Shown here in pieces: positions 51,407-60,361 of a stretch of DNA of 64,000 nt (position 1 is the first letter of the stretch; the number at the start of each line of letters is the position of its first letter). Position numbers and translations under genes: made by a program. The DNA comes from Actinomyces israelii DSM 43320 (GTDB taxonomy: Bacteria; Actinomycetota; Actinomycetes; Actinomycetales; Actinomycetaceae). Under the pieces are notes generated by a model that was not told where the DNA came from, ran no database searches, and worked only from the letters and a program-made list of their open reading frames with translations. The stretch covers positions 1 through 64,000 of the forward strand of contig NZ_JONS01000020.1 of NCBI RefSeq assembly GCF_000711965.1. The letters are read 5' to 3'.

Positions 51407-52486
51407 TCAGTCCTCGTCCAGCGCCGCGCCGACCAGACCGGCCAGCTCCTCGACCCGCCCCGGCTCGTCGGTCGGCACGGTGACGACGCTCGGCCACGCG
51501 CGAGCGCCCGCGTCCGGGTCGGACCAGCTCACCGGCCCCCACAGCCCCGCGCGCGCCAGAGCCTCCTCGACCGCGCCGAGCGCGCCCGCCGGCCCGCCGT
51601 CCGGGCCCGCCGCACCCAGGGCCACGCAGCCCGCCGACACCGGGTTGACGACCCGCAGGCCCCGCGCCCGCAGGCCCGCGCCCAGGCGCTCCCGCAGACG
51701 GCGGGCCGCCCGCGCCCGCGGTCGCAGGCCCCGCGGTCCCAGCCCCTCCAGCAGCGCGACCGTCCGCGCGCTCGCGGGCACGGGGGTCAGCGCGGACTCA
51801 ATGGCCGCCTCGTGCCGGGCGGCGATCCGGCAGGCCTCCAGGCGCAGCTCCTCGCGGCGCCCGCCGCGGGCGGCGCGCATGGCCTCCAGGGTGCGGCCGA
51901 GCCCGGCCCCGAGCGCTGCGGCGCGCTCGTCCGCCGGCCGCCGCCCGGGCAGGGTCGCGACGGCGCGCGCCAGGCGCGCCGCCAGCGGGGAGGCGTCCGG
52001 CCAGGCCAGCCAGGCGCCGTCGGGCACGGGCAGCAGCTTGCGGGCGCTGGCCACGACGGCGTCCCAGCCCGGGGCCCCGGCGCCCGGCCCCGCCCCGCCC
52101 CCGGCCGGCGACCCGTTGGCCGGGGGCGGGGCGCCGATCAGCCGGTCCACCACCGAGTGCGTCGCGTCCAGCACCACCGGGTGGCCGAGCCCCCTGGCGG
52201 CGCCGAGCACCGACGTCAGCTCCCGCCCGCCGCGGTTGCCGTAGGTCTCGCAGTGCAGCACGGCCGCGCCGGGCTCCCGGGCCAGGGCCTCGCGCAGCGC
52301 GCGCGGGTCGGCCAGCAGGTCCGCGCCGACGTCGACCGGGCGCGCCCTCATCCCCTCCAGCGCGAAGGGCAGCACCATGGTCTCGCAGCGGTAGCGCGGC
52401 ACCAGGACGGTGCCGACCCCGCCCGCCCGCAGCGCGCGGGCGATGAGCGCCAGGGCCTGCTTCCCGTTGCCCACGAAGGTACGCAC
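51407..52486 (-). CDS. PLP-dependent aminotransferase-fold protein (DegT/DnrJ-like)
   Basis: A 359-residue protein from GTG 52486. The order of elements is that of fold-type I enzymes: VGNGKQALALIARALRAGGV, then TVLVPRYRCETMVLPFALEG, then a variable region, VVLDATHSVVDRL (PLP-Asp region) and a Lys in WDAVVASARKLLPVPDGAWL that would hold PLP. This resembles DegT/DnrJ/EryC1 sugar aminotransferases, but the Ala/Arg-rich C-terminal half is diverged. No sugar-biosynthesis genes are adjacent. Family call moderate, substrate unknown. Confidence 0.65.
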   Translation of the reverse strand: MRTFVGNGKQALALIARALRAGGVGTVLVPRYRCETMVLPFALEGMRARPVDVGADLLADPRALREALAREPGAAVLHCETYGNRGGRELTSVLGAARGLGHPVVLDATHSVVDRLIGAPPPANGSPAGGGAGPGAGAPGWDAVVASARKLLPVPDGAWLAWPDASPLAARLARAVATLPGRRPADERAAALGAGLGRTLEAMRAARGGRREELRLEACRIAARHEAAIESALTPVPASARTVALLEGLGPRGLRPRARAARRLRERLGAGLRARGLRVVNPVSAGCVALGAAGPDGGPAGALGAVEEALARAGLWGPVSWSDPDAGARAWPSVVTVPTDEPGRVEELAGLVGAALDED

Positions 52487-52554
52487 CCCGGCAGGCTACC
52501 CGCGCCCGCCCGGCCCCGGGCCGCGGAGCCCCGGCTCCCCGCTACCCTGGCGCC

Positions 52555-53574
52555 GTGCAGACCGCCCTGACCCACATGACCGCCGACGACGGCGCCCGCC
52601 TGGCCGTGCGCACCTGGCTGCCCGACGGCGCCGCCCGGCTGCGCACGGACGCCGGCGCCAGGGGCGGCGCGGGCGCCGGCTCGCCGCCCGCCGAGCCGGC
52701 GGACCCGCCCCGCGGCGAGCCGCCGAGGGTCGTCATCCAGGTCGTCCACGGCATGACCGAGCACTCGGCGCGCTACGAGCGCCTCGCGACCGCGGCGGTT
52801 GCGGCCGGCTACGGCGTGGTCGCCGACGACCACCGCGGCCACGGCCTGACCGCCCCGCCCGGCGGCCTCGGGCACGTCGCCGACCGCGGCGGCTGGGGGC
52901 GCGTCCTGGCCGACATATCCGCCGTCCTCGACGCGGTGCGCGCCTCGTGGCCCGGCGCGCCCGTCGTCCTGCTGGGCCACTCCTGGGGCTCCTTCCTGGT
53001 ACGGCTGCTCGCCGCGCGCCGGGGCCGGGACCTGGCGGGACTGATCGTCATGGGCACGGGCGGGGACCCGGGAGCCGCCGGCCGGCTCGGAGGCGCACTG
53101 GGCGCGCTGCTGTGCCGCCTGCGAGGGCCCGCCACCCCCGGCAGGCTGCTGCACGCCCTGGCCTTCGGAGGATTCAGCGGGTTCAACAGGCCCTTCGCCC
53201 CGGCTCGCACCGAGGTCGACTGGCTCAGCCGGGACGAGGCCGAGGTGGACGCCTACGTGGCCGACCCGCTGTGCGGCTTCGTGTGCTCCAACGCCTTCTT
53301 CCGCGACCTCGCGGCCGGGCCGGGCGCGGCGGCCAGGCCCGCCGTCTACCGGGCGACGCCGAGGGACCTGCCCGTCCTGGTCGCCTCCGGGGACCGGGAC
53401 CCGGTCGGCGCGGCCGGGAGGGGGCCGCGCCAGGTGGCCGACGCCTACCGGCGCGCGGGCGTGCACGACGTCGTCCTGAGGCTGTACCCCGGCGCGCGCC
53501 ACGAGGTGCTCAACGAGACCAACCGCGAGGAGGTCACCCGGGACCTGCTCGACTGGATCTCCGCCCGCCTCTGA
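52555..53574 (+). CDS. Alpha/beta hydrolase (monoacylglycerol lipase-like)
   Basis: A 339-residue serine hydrolase from GTG 52555. Motifs: VIQVVHGMTEHSARYERLAT (HG oxyanion motif), DHRGHGLTAPP, the nucleophile elbow VLLGHSWGSFLVR with Ser143, the catalytic Asp in VLVASGDRDPVGAAG and the His in PGARHEVLNETNREEV. The GHSWG and ARHExLNE pattern is that of PldB/monoacylglycerol lipases. A Gly/Ala/Pro-rich insert (about residues 30-57) is unusual. Confidence 0.9.
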   Translation: MQTALTHMTADDGARLAVRTWLPDGAARLRTDAGARGGAGAGSPPAEPADPPRGEPPRVVIQVVHGMTEHSARYERLATAAVAAGYGVVADDHRGHGLTAPPGGLGHVADRGGWGRVLADISAVLDAVRASWPGAPVVLLGHSWGSFLVRLLAARRGRDLAGLIVMGTGGDPGAAGRLGGALGALLCRLRGPATPGRLLHALAFGGFSGFNRPFAPARTEVDWLSRDEAEVDAYVADPLCGFVCSNAFFRDLAAGPGAAARPAVYRATPRDLPVLVASGDRDPVGAAGRGPRQVADAYRRAGVHDVVLRLYPGARHEVLNETNREEVTRDLLDWISARL

Positions 53575-53653
53575 GGAAACCTACAAGAGCCGTCAGCCGG
53601 AACCGGCGCGCATCGGGGATGCTGCGGCGATGGTGCTCACCTACGGTTGTGGC

Positions 53654-54256
53654 ATGGCAATGAACACATCCTCCTTCGCTGACCTGGACGCCGAGAGTGC
53701 CCCTGGCGCTGAGAGCACCGCGGGCGCAGCGGCCCGCCCGCTCCCCGCGACCCTCGCCCGCGAGGCCGGGCTCGTCGCGGCAGGCGCCCTCGCGCTCACC
53801 CTCATCGGCCAGATCTCGCTGCCGCTTCCCTTCACGCCCGTGCCGGTCACGCTCGGCACCCTCGCCGCGCTCGGGGTCGGCGGCCTGCTCGGCGCGCGCC
53901 GGGCACTCGGGTCGGTCGCCCTGTACGCCGCCGCGGGCGCTGCCGGCGCGCCGGTCCTGGCGGGGTGGAGCAGCGGCGCGACCGCGTCCTTCGGGTACGT
54001 GCTGGGCTACGCCCTGGCCGCCGTCATCGCCGGGTACGCCCTGACCCGCACCGCCGACGGCGCCCGGCGCCCGCTCCCGGCGCGCATCGGCCTCATGCTG
54101 CTCGCCTCCGCGGCCGTCTACGTCCCCGGCCTGGTCTGGCTCAAGATCGCCACCGGCGTCGCCTGGGGCTCCGCCGTCGCGCTGGGCCTGGCGCCCTTCA
54201 TCGTCGGCGACGCCCTGAAGTCGCTCGTGGCCGCCCTGCTGCCCTCGCGCCGCTGA
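53654..54256 (+). CDS. bioY: Biotin transporter BioY (S component)
   Basis: A 200-residue, six-helix membrane protein. BioY signatures: IGQISLPLPFTPVPVTLGTL, then AALGVGGLLGARRALGSVAL, APVLAGWSSGATASFGYVLG and a final AVALGLAPFIVGDALKSLVA. An Asp/Ala-rich N-terminal tail precedes helix 1. ATG 53654 or 53660 fit; an upstream in-frame ATG at 53630 seems too far. No ECF ATPases (BioMN) are adjacent, so it works alone or with a shared EcfAAT module elsewhere. Confidence 0.93.
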   Translation: MAMNTSSFADLDAESAPGAESTAGAAARPLPATLAREAGLVAAGALALTLIGQISLPLPFTPVPVTLGTLAALGVGGLLGARRALGSVALYAAAGAAGAPVLAGWSSGATASFGYVLGYALAAVIAGYALTRTADGARRPLPARIGLMLLASAAVYVPGLVWLKIATGVAWGSAVALGLAPFIVGDALKSLVAALLPSRR

Positions 54257-54314
54257 CCGGCGGCTGCGCGCAGTCTGGCCCCGCCGGCCGCGCGCCCGGG
54301 CCGCCCCCGCCGGC

Positions 54315-54350
54315 CCGACAGGCTCGACAGGTTCGACAGGTTCGACTGCC
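54315..54350. repeat. 9-bp tandem repeat (four copies)
   Basis: CCGACAGGC, TCGACAGGT, TCGACAGGT and TCGACTGCC follow one another without gaps, about 45 bp before the BASS-transporter start. Nine-bp spacing is near one helical turn. It could be slippage-derived or a regulator site. Confidence 0.7.
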
Positions 54351-54395
54351 AAGACGGATCATCCGCGCGAGCGGCGTGCGAAGTAAGACAGGGCC

Positions 54396-55415
54396 ATGAC
54401 ATCCCCGACATCCCCGACATCCCCCGAGTCCCCGAGCGCCGAGGACCGCTCCGCCCGCATCGCCGTCACCGTCTTCCCCGTCCTCATCCTGGCGGCGTTC
54501 GCGGTCTCCCTGGTCGCGCCCGCGCGGCTCTCCCCGCTGTCGGCGTGGACCAGCATCGCCCTGGGCATCATCATGTTCGGCATGGGCCTGACCCTGACCC
54601 CGCCGGACTTCGCGCTCGTCGCCAGGCGGCCGCTGCCGGTCCTGGTCGGCGTCGTCGCCCAGTTCGTCATCATGCCGACGCTCGCCTGGATCCTGGCCAA
54701 GGTCTTCGGGCTCGACCCGGCGCTCGCCGCCGGCGTCATCCTCGTCGGCTGCGCGCCGGGCGGCACCTCCTCCAACGTCATCTCCTACCTCGCCAAGGGC
54801 GATGTCGCCCTCAGCGTCACCATGACCTCCATCTCCACCCTGCTCGCCCCGCTCATGACGCCGCTGCTCACCAGCTGGCTCGCCGGCCAGTACATGCCGG
54901 TCGACGCCGGGGCCATGACCATGAGCATTGTCAAGATGGTCCTGGTCCCCGTCGTCGGCGGCCTGGTCGTCCGCATCCTGTTCGCCAGGGCGGTGGAGAG
55001 GGTCCTGCCGGCCATGCCCTGGGTCTCGGTGCTCGGCATCTGCTACGTGGTGCTCGCCGTCGTGTCCAAGTCCGCCGAGAAGATCCTGTCCGCCGGGCTG
55101 CTGATCCTCCTCGTCGTCGCCTGCCACAACGTGCTGGGCTACCTGCTCGGCTACGGCGCCGGCCGGATGCTCGGCCGCGACGCCCGGGTGTGCCGGACCA
55201 TCTCCATCGAGGTCGGCATGCAGAACTCGGGCCTGGCCGCCACCCTGGCGGTGGCCTACTTCTCGCCCGCGGCCGCCCTGCCCGGCGCCGTCTTCTCCAC
55301 CTGGCACAACCTGTCCGGGGCCGTGCTCGCCGCGATCTACCGCCGCCTGGACGGCCGGTCGCCCGCGGCCGCCCGGGCGGGCGCGCTGTCCGCCCCGCTG
55401 CCCTCGCGACGCTGA
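54396..55415 (+). CDS. Bile acid:sodium symporter (BASS) family transporter
   Basis: A 339-residue transporter with about ten helices. BASS hallmarks: ALGIIMFGMGLTLTPPDFAL, then VGCAPGGTSSNVISYLAKGD (Na+ site and crossover), and TISIEVGMQNSGLAATLAVA, the second crossover EVGMQNSGLA. Bacterial members carry pantothenate, pyruvate-like or other organic anions with Na+. The N-terminal TSPTSPTSPESPS is repeat-encoded. Confidence 0.93.
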   Translation: MTSPTSPTSPESPSAEDRSARIAVTVFPVLILAAFAVSLVAPARLSPLSAWTSIALGIIMFGMGLTLTPPDFALVARRPLPVLVGVVAQFVIMPTLAWILAKVFGLDPALAAGVILVGCAPGGTSSNVISYLAKGDVALSVTMTSISTLLAPLMTPLLTSWLAGQYMPVDAGAMTMSIVKMVLVPVVGGLVVRILFARAVERVLPAMPWVSVLGICYVVLAVVSKSAEKILSAGLLILLVVACHNVLGYLLGYGAGRMLGRDARVCRTISIEVGMQNSGLAATLAVAYFSPAAALPGAVFSTWHNLSGAVLAAIYRRLDGRSPAAARAGALSAPLPSRR

Positions 55416-55477
55416 GGCGGGGCGGAAGGCGGGCCGCGACCGGCGGGGGCGCGCGCGACGGGCCGTAAAGTGCCTCC

Positions 55478-56560
55478 ATGAACGCCGCGCGCCCCGTGCT
55501 GTCCGTCCTCGACCTCGTGCCCGCCTCGGCCGGGCGCACCCGCGCCGACGCCCTGCGGGAGATGGTGGACCTGGCCCGCGCCGCCGACGGGGCCGGCTAC
55601 GCCCGCTACTGGCTCGCCGAGCACCACGGCTCCACCACCTACCTCGCCTCGGCGACCACCATCCTCATGGGGCAGGTCCTGGCCGCCACCGGCCGCATCG
55701 GGGTCGCCAGCGGCGGCATTATGCTGCCCAACCACGCGCCCCTGGCCATCGCCGAGCAGATCGGCACGCTGGCCACGCTCTACCCCGGGCGGGTGTGCCT
55801 GGGGCTGGGGCGGGCGCCGCGCACCGACCGCATGACCGCGGCGGCCCTGCGCCGTCGCCGGGCCGATCCCGCCAGCTTCGCCGACGAGGTCCTGGAGACC
55901 CTGGCCTATCTCGGCGCGATCCCCGACCGCGCGCTGGCGCCGGTCCCGGGCGCGGGCGGGGACGGGCCGGCGGCGCCCGCCCGCCCCGCCGGCCCGGAGC
56001 CCCGCGTGCGCGCCATCCCGGGCGAGGGCACCGACCCGGCCGCATGGATCCTCGGCTCGTCGGTCAACGGCGCGCGCGTCGCCGGCACGCTCGGCCTGCC
56101 CTTCGCGGTCGCCTCGCACTTCGCGCCCGCCCAGGCGGAGGCCGCCATCACCACCTATCGCGGCCACTTCGGGGGCGACGCCGCCGCCCGCCCGCTGTCC
56201 CGGGACGGGAGGCCGCACGTGGCCGCGGGCGTCAACGCCGTCGTCGCCCCGAGTCGGGAGGAGGCCGAGCGGCTGTTCACCACCGCCATGGCGGCCGCCG
56301 CGCGCGTCGTCGGCGGCCGGCCCGGGCCGCTGGACGCGCCCGACGACGATCCGCGGGCATGGCGGGCCCTGGCGCCGGGGCGCGAGGACGCGGTGGAGGC
56401 GTCCATGGGCCTGTCCTTCGTCGGCACCCCCGACGCCGTCGCCTCCGGCGTCCGCGAGCTGGCCGCGCGCTGGGGCCTGGAGGAGGTCCTGGTGGTCACC
56501 TACGTCCACGACGCCGCCGCACGCCGCCGCTCCTACGAGCTGCTCGCCGCCGCCTGGTGA
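55478..56560 (+). CDS. Luciferase-like (LLM) flavin-dependent oxidoreductase (MsnO8-like)
   Basis: A 360-residue protein of the MsnO8/YceB group: VLSVLDLVPASAGRTRADAL, GYARYWLAEHHGSTTYLASA, then GRIGVASGGIMLPNHAPLAI, YPGRVCLGLGRAPRTDRMTA and IPGEGTDPAAWILGSSVNGA. AEHH and the NHAPLxIAEQ segment are diagnostic. It differs clearly from the LLM protein at 27770-28837. Substrate unknown. Monocistronic. Confidence 0.92.
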   Translation: MNAARPVLSVLDLVPASAGRTRADALREMVDLARAADGAGYARYWLAEHHGSTTYLASATTILMGQVLAATGRIGVASGGIMLPNHAPLAIAEQIGTLATLYPGRVCLGLGRAPRTDRMTAAALRRRRADPASFADEVLETLAYLGAIPDRALAPVPGAGGDGPAAPARPAGPEPRVRAIPGEGTDPAAWILGSSVNGARVAGTLGLPFAVASHFAPAQAEAAITTYRGHFGGDAAARPLSRDGRPHVAAGVNAVVAPSREEAERLFTTAMAAAARVVGGRPGPLDAPDDDPRAWRALAPGREDAVEASMGLSFVGTPDAVASGVRELAARWGLEEVLVVTYVHDAAARRRSYELLAAAW

Positions 56561-56597
56561 GGCCGGCCCGGGGGCGGGGTGATCGATTCGGCGAAGT

Positions 56598-56703
56598 ATT
56601 CGGTCAGGCATTTATGTCCGCAAGGTTACCGAATGGTGTTTAGTATCACTGTTGCGCTGTCAGCGCATCCCCGCCCGGGATACAGCTCGGCTGCTGCTGA
56701 CAG
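56598..56703. promoter_or_regulatory. Promoter/5'-UTR with two inverted repeats
   Basis: The locally AT-rich stretch 56590-56655 contains ATTCGGT (56598-56604) facing ACCGAAT (56628-56634), then TTTAGTATCAC, a possible -10 region. CTGTCAGC (56657-56664) faces GCTGACAG (56696-56703), forming an 8-bp-stem hairpin in the presumed leader just before the GGAGGT of the binding-protein gene. It probably controls the peptide-transporter operon. Confidence 0.5.
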
Positions 56704-56724
56704 TGCCGTACGGAGGTAGTTCCC

Positions 56725-58365
56725 TTGAGCAATCCCAAGATCTCGCGCCGTCACTTCGGCCTGGGGGCCGCAACGGTCGCGGTGCTGTTCGCCGCCGCCT
56801 GTGGATCTGACGCGCCCGACGGCGACGCCACCGCCGGCTCGGACGGCCAGGCCGCCGCGAGCGGCGGCAGGCTGACGCTCGCCTACAACTCGGACGGACC
56901 GCACAAGGCCTGGGTCGAGGCCGTGTGCAACTCTGTCAGCAACACGCTGGGCATCTCCATGGAGCCGCTGCCCTACGCGCAGTTCTCCGAGCTGCGCCAG
57001 CAGATCACCGACCACACGCTCATCGGCGCCTTCCGCTCCGGTTGGCAGGGCGACTACCCCTCCATGGGGAACTTCCTCGGCAGCGTCTACCAGACAGGCG
57101 CCGGCTCGAACGACGCCCAGTACTCCGATGCCAACTTCGACGATCTCCTGGCCAAGGCCGCGGCCGCCAAGGACGACAAGACGGCGCTCGGCTTCTACGA
57201 GCAGGCCCAGCAGCAGCTCTTCGCGGACCTTCCTGCCGTCCCCCTGTGGTACCAGAACGGCTTCGGCGGGTACTCCAAGAACGTCAGCGGCGTGGCCTTC
57301 GACTGGCACGCCGTGCCCCGCTACGAGGCCATCACCACCACTGCCTCCGACGGCATTGTGCGCGCCAATGACACCGAGCCCCAGAACCCCCTGGTCCCCT
57401 CCAACACGAATGAGGTGGGCGGGGGCCGTGTTGTCGATCTGCTCTTCGCCGGGCTGGTCGCCTACGAGGCCGACGGCAGCGTGAAGAACGAGGTCGCCGA
57501 GTCCATCGAGACGTCCGACAACCAGAGCTTCACGGTCAAGCTCAAGGACGGCTGGACCTTCTCCGACGGCACCCCCGTCACCTCCGACTCCTTCATCAAG
57601 GCCTGGAACTACGGCGCCCTGGCGTCCAACACCCAGCTGTCCAACTATTTCTACGAGCTCATCGAGGGCTATTCCGATGAGAAGGACTCCGAGCTCTCCG
57701 GGCTGAAGAAGGTCGACGACCTGACATTCACGATCAAGCTCACCGCCCCGGCCTCCGACTTCAAGCTGCGCCTGGGCTACTCCGCCTTCTACCCACTGCC
57801 CGAGTCCGCCTATGAGGACATGGCGGCCTTCGGTCAGAAGCCCATCGGCAACGGCCCCTACACCCTGACCAGCTGGGAGCACGACTCCCAGATCGAGCTC
57901 GCCGCTAATCCCTCCTACCAGGGCGTCCGCCCGGCCAAGAACAAGGGCATCACCTTCACCATCTACACCGATTACGACTCGGCGTACAACGACCTGCTTG
58001 CCGATACCCTCGACGTGCTCGACGCGATTCCGGACTCGGCCCTGTCCTCCTTCAAGGACGAGCTCGGCGAGCGGGCCATCAACCAGCCCGGCGCCGTCAT
58101 CCAGTGCTTCGCCATCGACGTCAACACCGAGCACTGGAAGATGGACGACGAGGGCCGGGCCCGCCGAGCCGCCCTGTCCCGCGCCATCGACCGCAAGCAG
58201 ATCTGCGACACCCTGTACTACGAGACCCGCACCCCCGCGTCGGACTTCACCAGCCCCGTCATCGCCGGATGGAAGGACAAGGTGACCGGCAACGAGGTCC
58301 TCCAGTTCGATGAGGCCGAGGCCAAGAGCCTGTGGGACAAGGCGGAGGCAATCTCCTCGTACTGA
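56725..58365 (+). CDS. Peptide ABC transporter substrate-binding lipoprotein, circularly permuted
   Basis: A 546-residue lipoprotein. TTG 56725 is the start, set by GGAGGT 8 nt upstream. An RR-containing signal ends in lipobox AAAC (Cys26). Residues 49-207 read GGRLTLAYNSDGPHKAWVEA, GAFRSGWQGDYPSMGNFLGS, TGAGSNDAQYSDANFDDLLA and LPAVPLWYQNGFGGYSKNVS. In OppA/DppA-like SBP_bac_5 proteins this is the C-terminal portion. Residues 209-546 then begin DGIVRANDTEPQNPLVPSNT and NEVGGGRVVDLLFAGLVAYE, the normal mature N-terminus, run through WTFSDGTPVTSDSFIKAWNY and RRAALSRAIDRKQICDTLYY, and stop at KAEAISSY, where the usual protein would continue into the moved block. The frame is unbroken and heads a dpp operon, so it looks functional. 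Confidence 0.9.
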   Translation: MSNPKISRRHFGLGAATVAVLFAAACGSDAPDGDATAGSDGQAAASGGRLTLAYNSDGPHKAWVEAVCNSVSNTLGISMEPLPYAQFSELRQQITDHTLIGAFRSGWQGDYPSMGNFLGSVYQTGAGSNDAQYSDANFDDLLAKAAAAKDDKTALGFYEQAQQQLFADLPAVPLWYQNGFGGYSKNVSGVAFDWHAVPRYEAITTTASDGIVRANDTEPQNPLVPSNTNEVGGGRVVDLLFAGLVAYEADGSVKNEVAESIETSDNQSFTVKLKDGWTFSDGTPVTSDSFIKAWNYGALASNTQLSNYFYELIEGYSDEKDSELSGLKKVDDLTFTIKLTAPASDFKLRLGYSAFYPLPESAYEDMAAFGQKPIGNGPYTLTSWEHDSQIELAANPSYQGVRPAKNKGITFTIYTDYDSAYNDLLADTLDVLDAIPDSALSSFKDELGERAINQPGAVIQCFAIDVNTEHWKMDDEGRARRAALSRAIDRKQICDTLYYETRTPASDFTSPVIAGWKDKVTGNEVLQFDEAEAKSLWDKAEAISSY

Positions 58366-58437
58366 TCGACCGCCGGCCGGGCATTGTGCCCGGAGGCTCC
58401 GCACACCCGTACGCCCTCCCGCTCTAAGGAGATGCCG

Positions 58438-59367
58438 ATGCTCCGCTACGCCGGGCGCAGGCTCCTGCAGATGATCCCCGTGTTCTTCGGGGCCACGCTG
58501 CTCATCTACGCCATGGTCTTCGCGCTGCCGGGCGACCCCGTCGCCGCCCTGGGCGGAGACCGTGCGCTTTCCCCCGCCCTCCAGGCCCAGATCCGCGCCC
58601 AGTACAACCTGGACCAGCCCTTCTTCGTCCAGTACCTCCTGTTCCTCAAGGGGATCGCGACCTTCGACCTGGGCACCACCATCCGTGGCTCCAGACCGAT
58701 TGTCGACGTGCTCGCGGGCGCCTACCCGGTCACGGTCAAGCTCTCGCTCATGGCGCTCGCCTTCGAGGCTGTGGCGGGTATCGCCATTGGCCTGCTCGCC
58801 GGAGTGCGCAAGGGCGGGATCTTCGACGCCACGGTCCTGGTCCTGTCTCTCGTGGTCATCGCCGTGCCGACCTTCGTCATCGGCTTCCTCCTGCAGTTCT
58901 TCATCGGCGTCAAGCTCGGGTGGCTGCCGGTGACCGTGGGGAGCACCCCGGGATTCAAAGAGCTGCTCATGCCCGCGATCGTGCTCGGGGCGGTCTCCTT
59001 CGCCTACGTCCTGCGGCTGACGCGCACGGAGGTCGGGGAGAACCTCTCGGCGGACCACGTCCGCACGGCGCGCGCCAAGGGCCTGTCGGGCGCTCGGGTC
59101 ATGATCGTGCACGTCCTGCGCAACTCGCTGGTGCCGGTCGTCACCTTCCTCGGCGCGGACCTGGGCTCGCTCATGGGCGGCGCCATCGTGACTGAGGGGA
59201 TCTTCAACATCAACGGCGTGGGCGGCACGCTCTACCGGGCCATTCTCAATGGAGAGGGCCCCACGGTCGTCGCCTTCACGACGGTGCTCATCCTGGTGTT
59301 CATCATCTCCAACCTCCTTGTCGACCTCCTGTACGCAGCCCTCGACCCGAGGATCCGCTATGCCTGA
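58438..59367 (+). CDS. Peptide ABC transporter permease (DppB/OppB-like)
   Basis: A 309-residue permease. ATG 58438 is chosen since TAAGGAG sits 6 nt upstream and the in-frame ATG at 58432 would touch it. The N-terminal MLRYAGRRLLQMIPVFFGAT is the DppB signature helix, followed by FALPGDPVAALGG. The EAA-type coupling loop RTARAKGLSGARVMIVHVLR is present. Six helices. It overlaps the next gene by 8 nt. With its partner it forms the channel for di- or oligopeptides delivered by the binding protein upstream. Confidence 0.95.
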   Translation: MLRYAGRRLLQMIPVFFGATLLIYAMVFALPGDPVAALGGDRALSPALQAQIRAQYNLDQPFFVQYLLFLKGIATFDLGTTIRGSRPIVDVLAGAYPVTVKLSLMALAFEAVAGIAIGLLAGVRKGGIFDATVLVLSLVVIAVPTFVIGFLLQFFIGVKLGWLPVTVGSTPGFKELLMPAIVLGAVSFAYVLRLTRTEVGENLSADHVRTARAKGLSGARVMIVHVLRNSLVPVVTFLGADLGSLMGGAIVTEGIFNINGVGGTLYRAILNGEGPTVVAFTTVLILVFIISNLLVDLLYAALDPRIRYA

Positions 59368-60361
59368 CAGCACCGTGAACCAGACTCAGGGCCTGCCCGG
59401 GGACCGCCATCGGACCGGGGCGGCCGTCGCCCGCCCGGGCCAGGAGCACTTCGTGGCCGAGACCGACGAGCAGGGCCTGGGCGCCGTCGACGCCGTCGAT
59501 GACGACTCGGCGCCGGCCTCGATGTGGGGAGAGGCCTGGAAGCAGCTGCGCCGTCGGCCCATCTTCTGGGTCTCCGCCCTGCTCATCGCCGTCGCGGTCC
59601 TGCTCGCCGTGGCCCCCGGGCTGATCGCCCGCGCCACCCCCACCTACTGCCAGCTGTCCAACTCCTACGGCCCGCCCACCGCCCAGCACCCCTTCGGCTT
59701 CAACCAGCAGGGCTGCGACATCTTCGCCAGGACCGTGTACGGCGCCCGCGCCTCGGTGACCGTGGGTGTGCTCACAACGCTCCTGGTCACCCTGCTGGGT
59801 GGGCTCATCGGTGCGCTCGCGGGGTTCTTCGGGGGATTCTTCGACGCGCTGCTCTCGCGCATCACCGACGTGTTCTTCGCCGTGCCCTTCGTGCTGGCCG
59901 CCATCGTCGTCATGCAGATGTTCAAGGGCCGGTCATCGGTCATCACCGTCGTCATCGTGCTGGCGATGTTCGGGTGGCCGCAGATCGCCCGCATCACCCG
60001 GGGCGCGGTCATGAGCGTGAAGAACGAGGACTTCATCACCGCCTCGGTCTCGCTGGGCAGCGGACGGCTCGCCATCCTGGTGCGCCACGTCCTGCCCAAC
60101 GCCGCCGCGCCGATCATCGTCACCGCCACCGTCGAGCTCGGCGTCTTCATCGTTGCCGAGGCGACCCTGTCCTTCCTGGGGATCGGGCTGCCCGCCACCA
60201 TGGTCTCCTGGGGCGCCGACATCGCCGCGGCCAATGCGGCGCTGCGCGACCACATCTCCGTCCTGCTGTACCCCGCGGGCGCCCTCGCGCTCACCGTGCT
60301 CGGCTTCGTCATGATGGGCGACGCGGTGCGCGACGCCCTCGATCCGAAGGCTCGCAAGTGA
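59360..60361 (+). CDS. Peptide ABC transporter permease (DppC/OppC-like)
   Basis: A 333-residue permease starting at ATG 59360, inside the end of the previous gene. The cytosolic N-terminal tail of about 65 residues is longer than usual. Then MWGEAWKQLRRRPIFWVSAL, AQHPFGFNQQGCDIFARTVY (the HPFGTDxxGxDxxSR-like motif), GARASVTVGVLTTLLVTLLG, the coupling loop near TASVSLGSGRLAILVRHVLP, and TLSFLGIGLPATMVSWGADI. It overlaps the ATPase gene by 4 nt. Confidence 0.95.
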   Translation: MPDSTVNQTQGLPGDRHRTGAAVARPGQEHFVAETDEQGLGAVDAVDDDSAPASMWGEAWKQLRRRPIFWVSALLIAVAVLLAVAPGLIARATPTYCQLSNSYGPPTAQHPFGFNQQGCDIFARTVYGARASVTVGVLTTLLVTLLGGLIGALAGFFGGFFDALLSRITDVFFAVPFVLAAIVVMQMFKGRSSVITVVIVLAMFGWPQIARITRGAVMSVKNEDFITASVSLGSGRLAILVRHVLPNAAAPIIVTATVELGVFIVAEATLSFLGIGLPATMVSWGADIAAANAALRDHISVLLYPAGALALTVLGFVMMGDAVRDALDPKARK

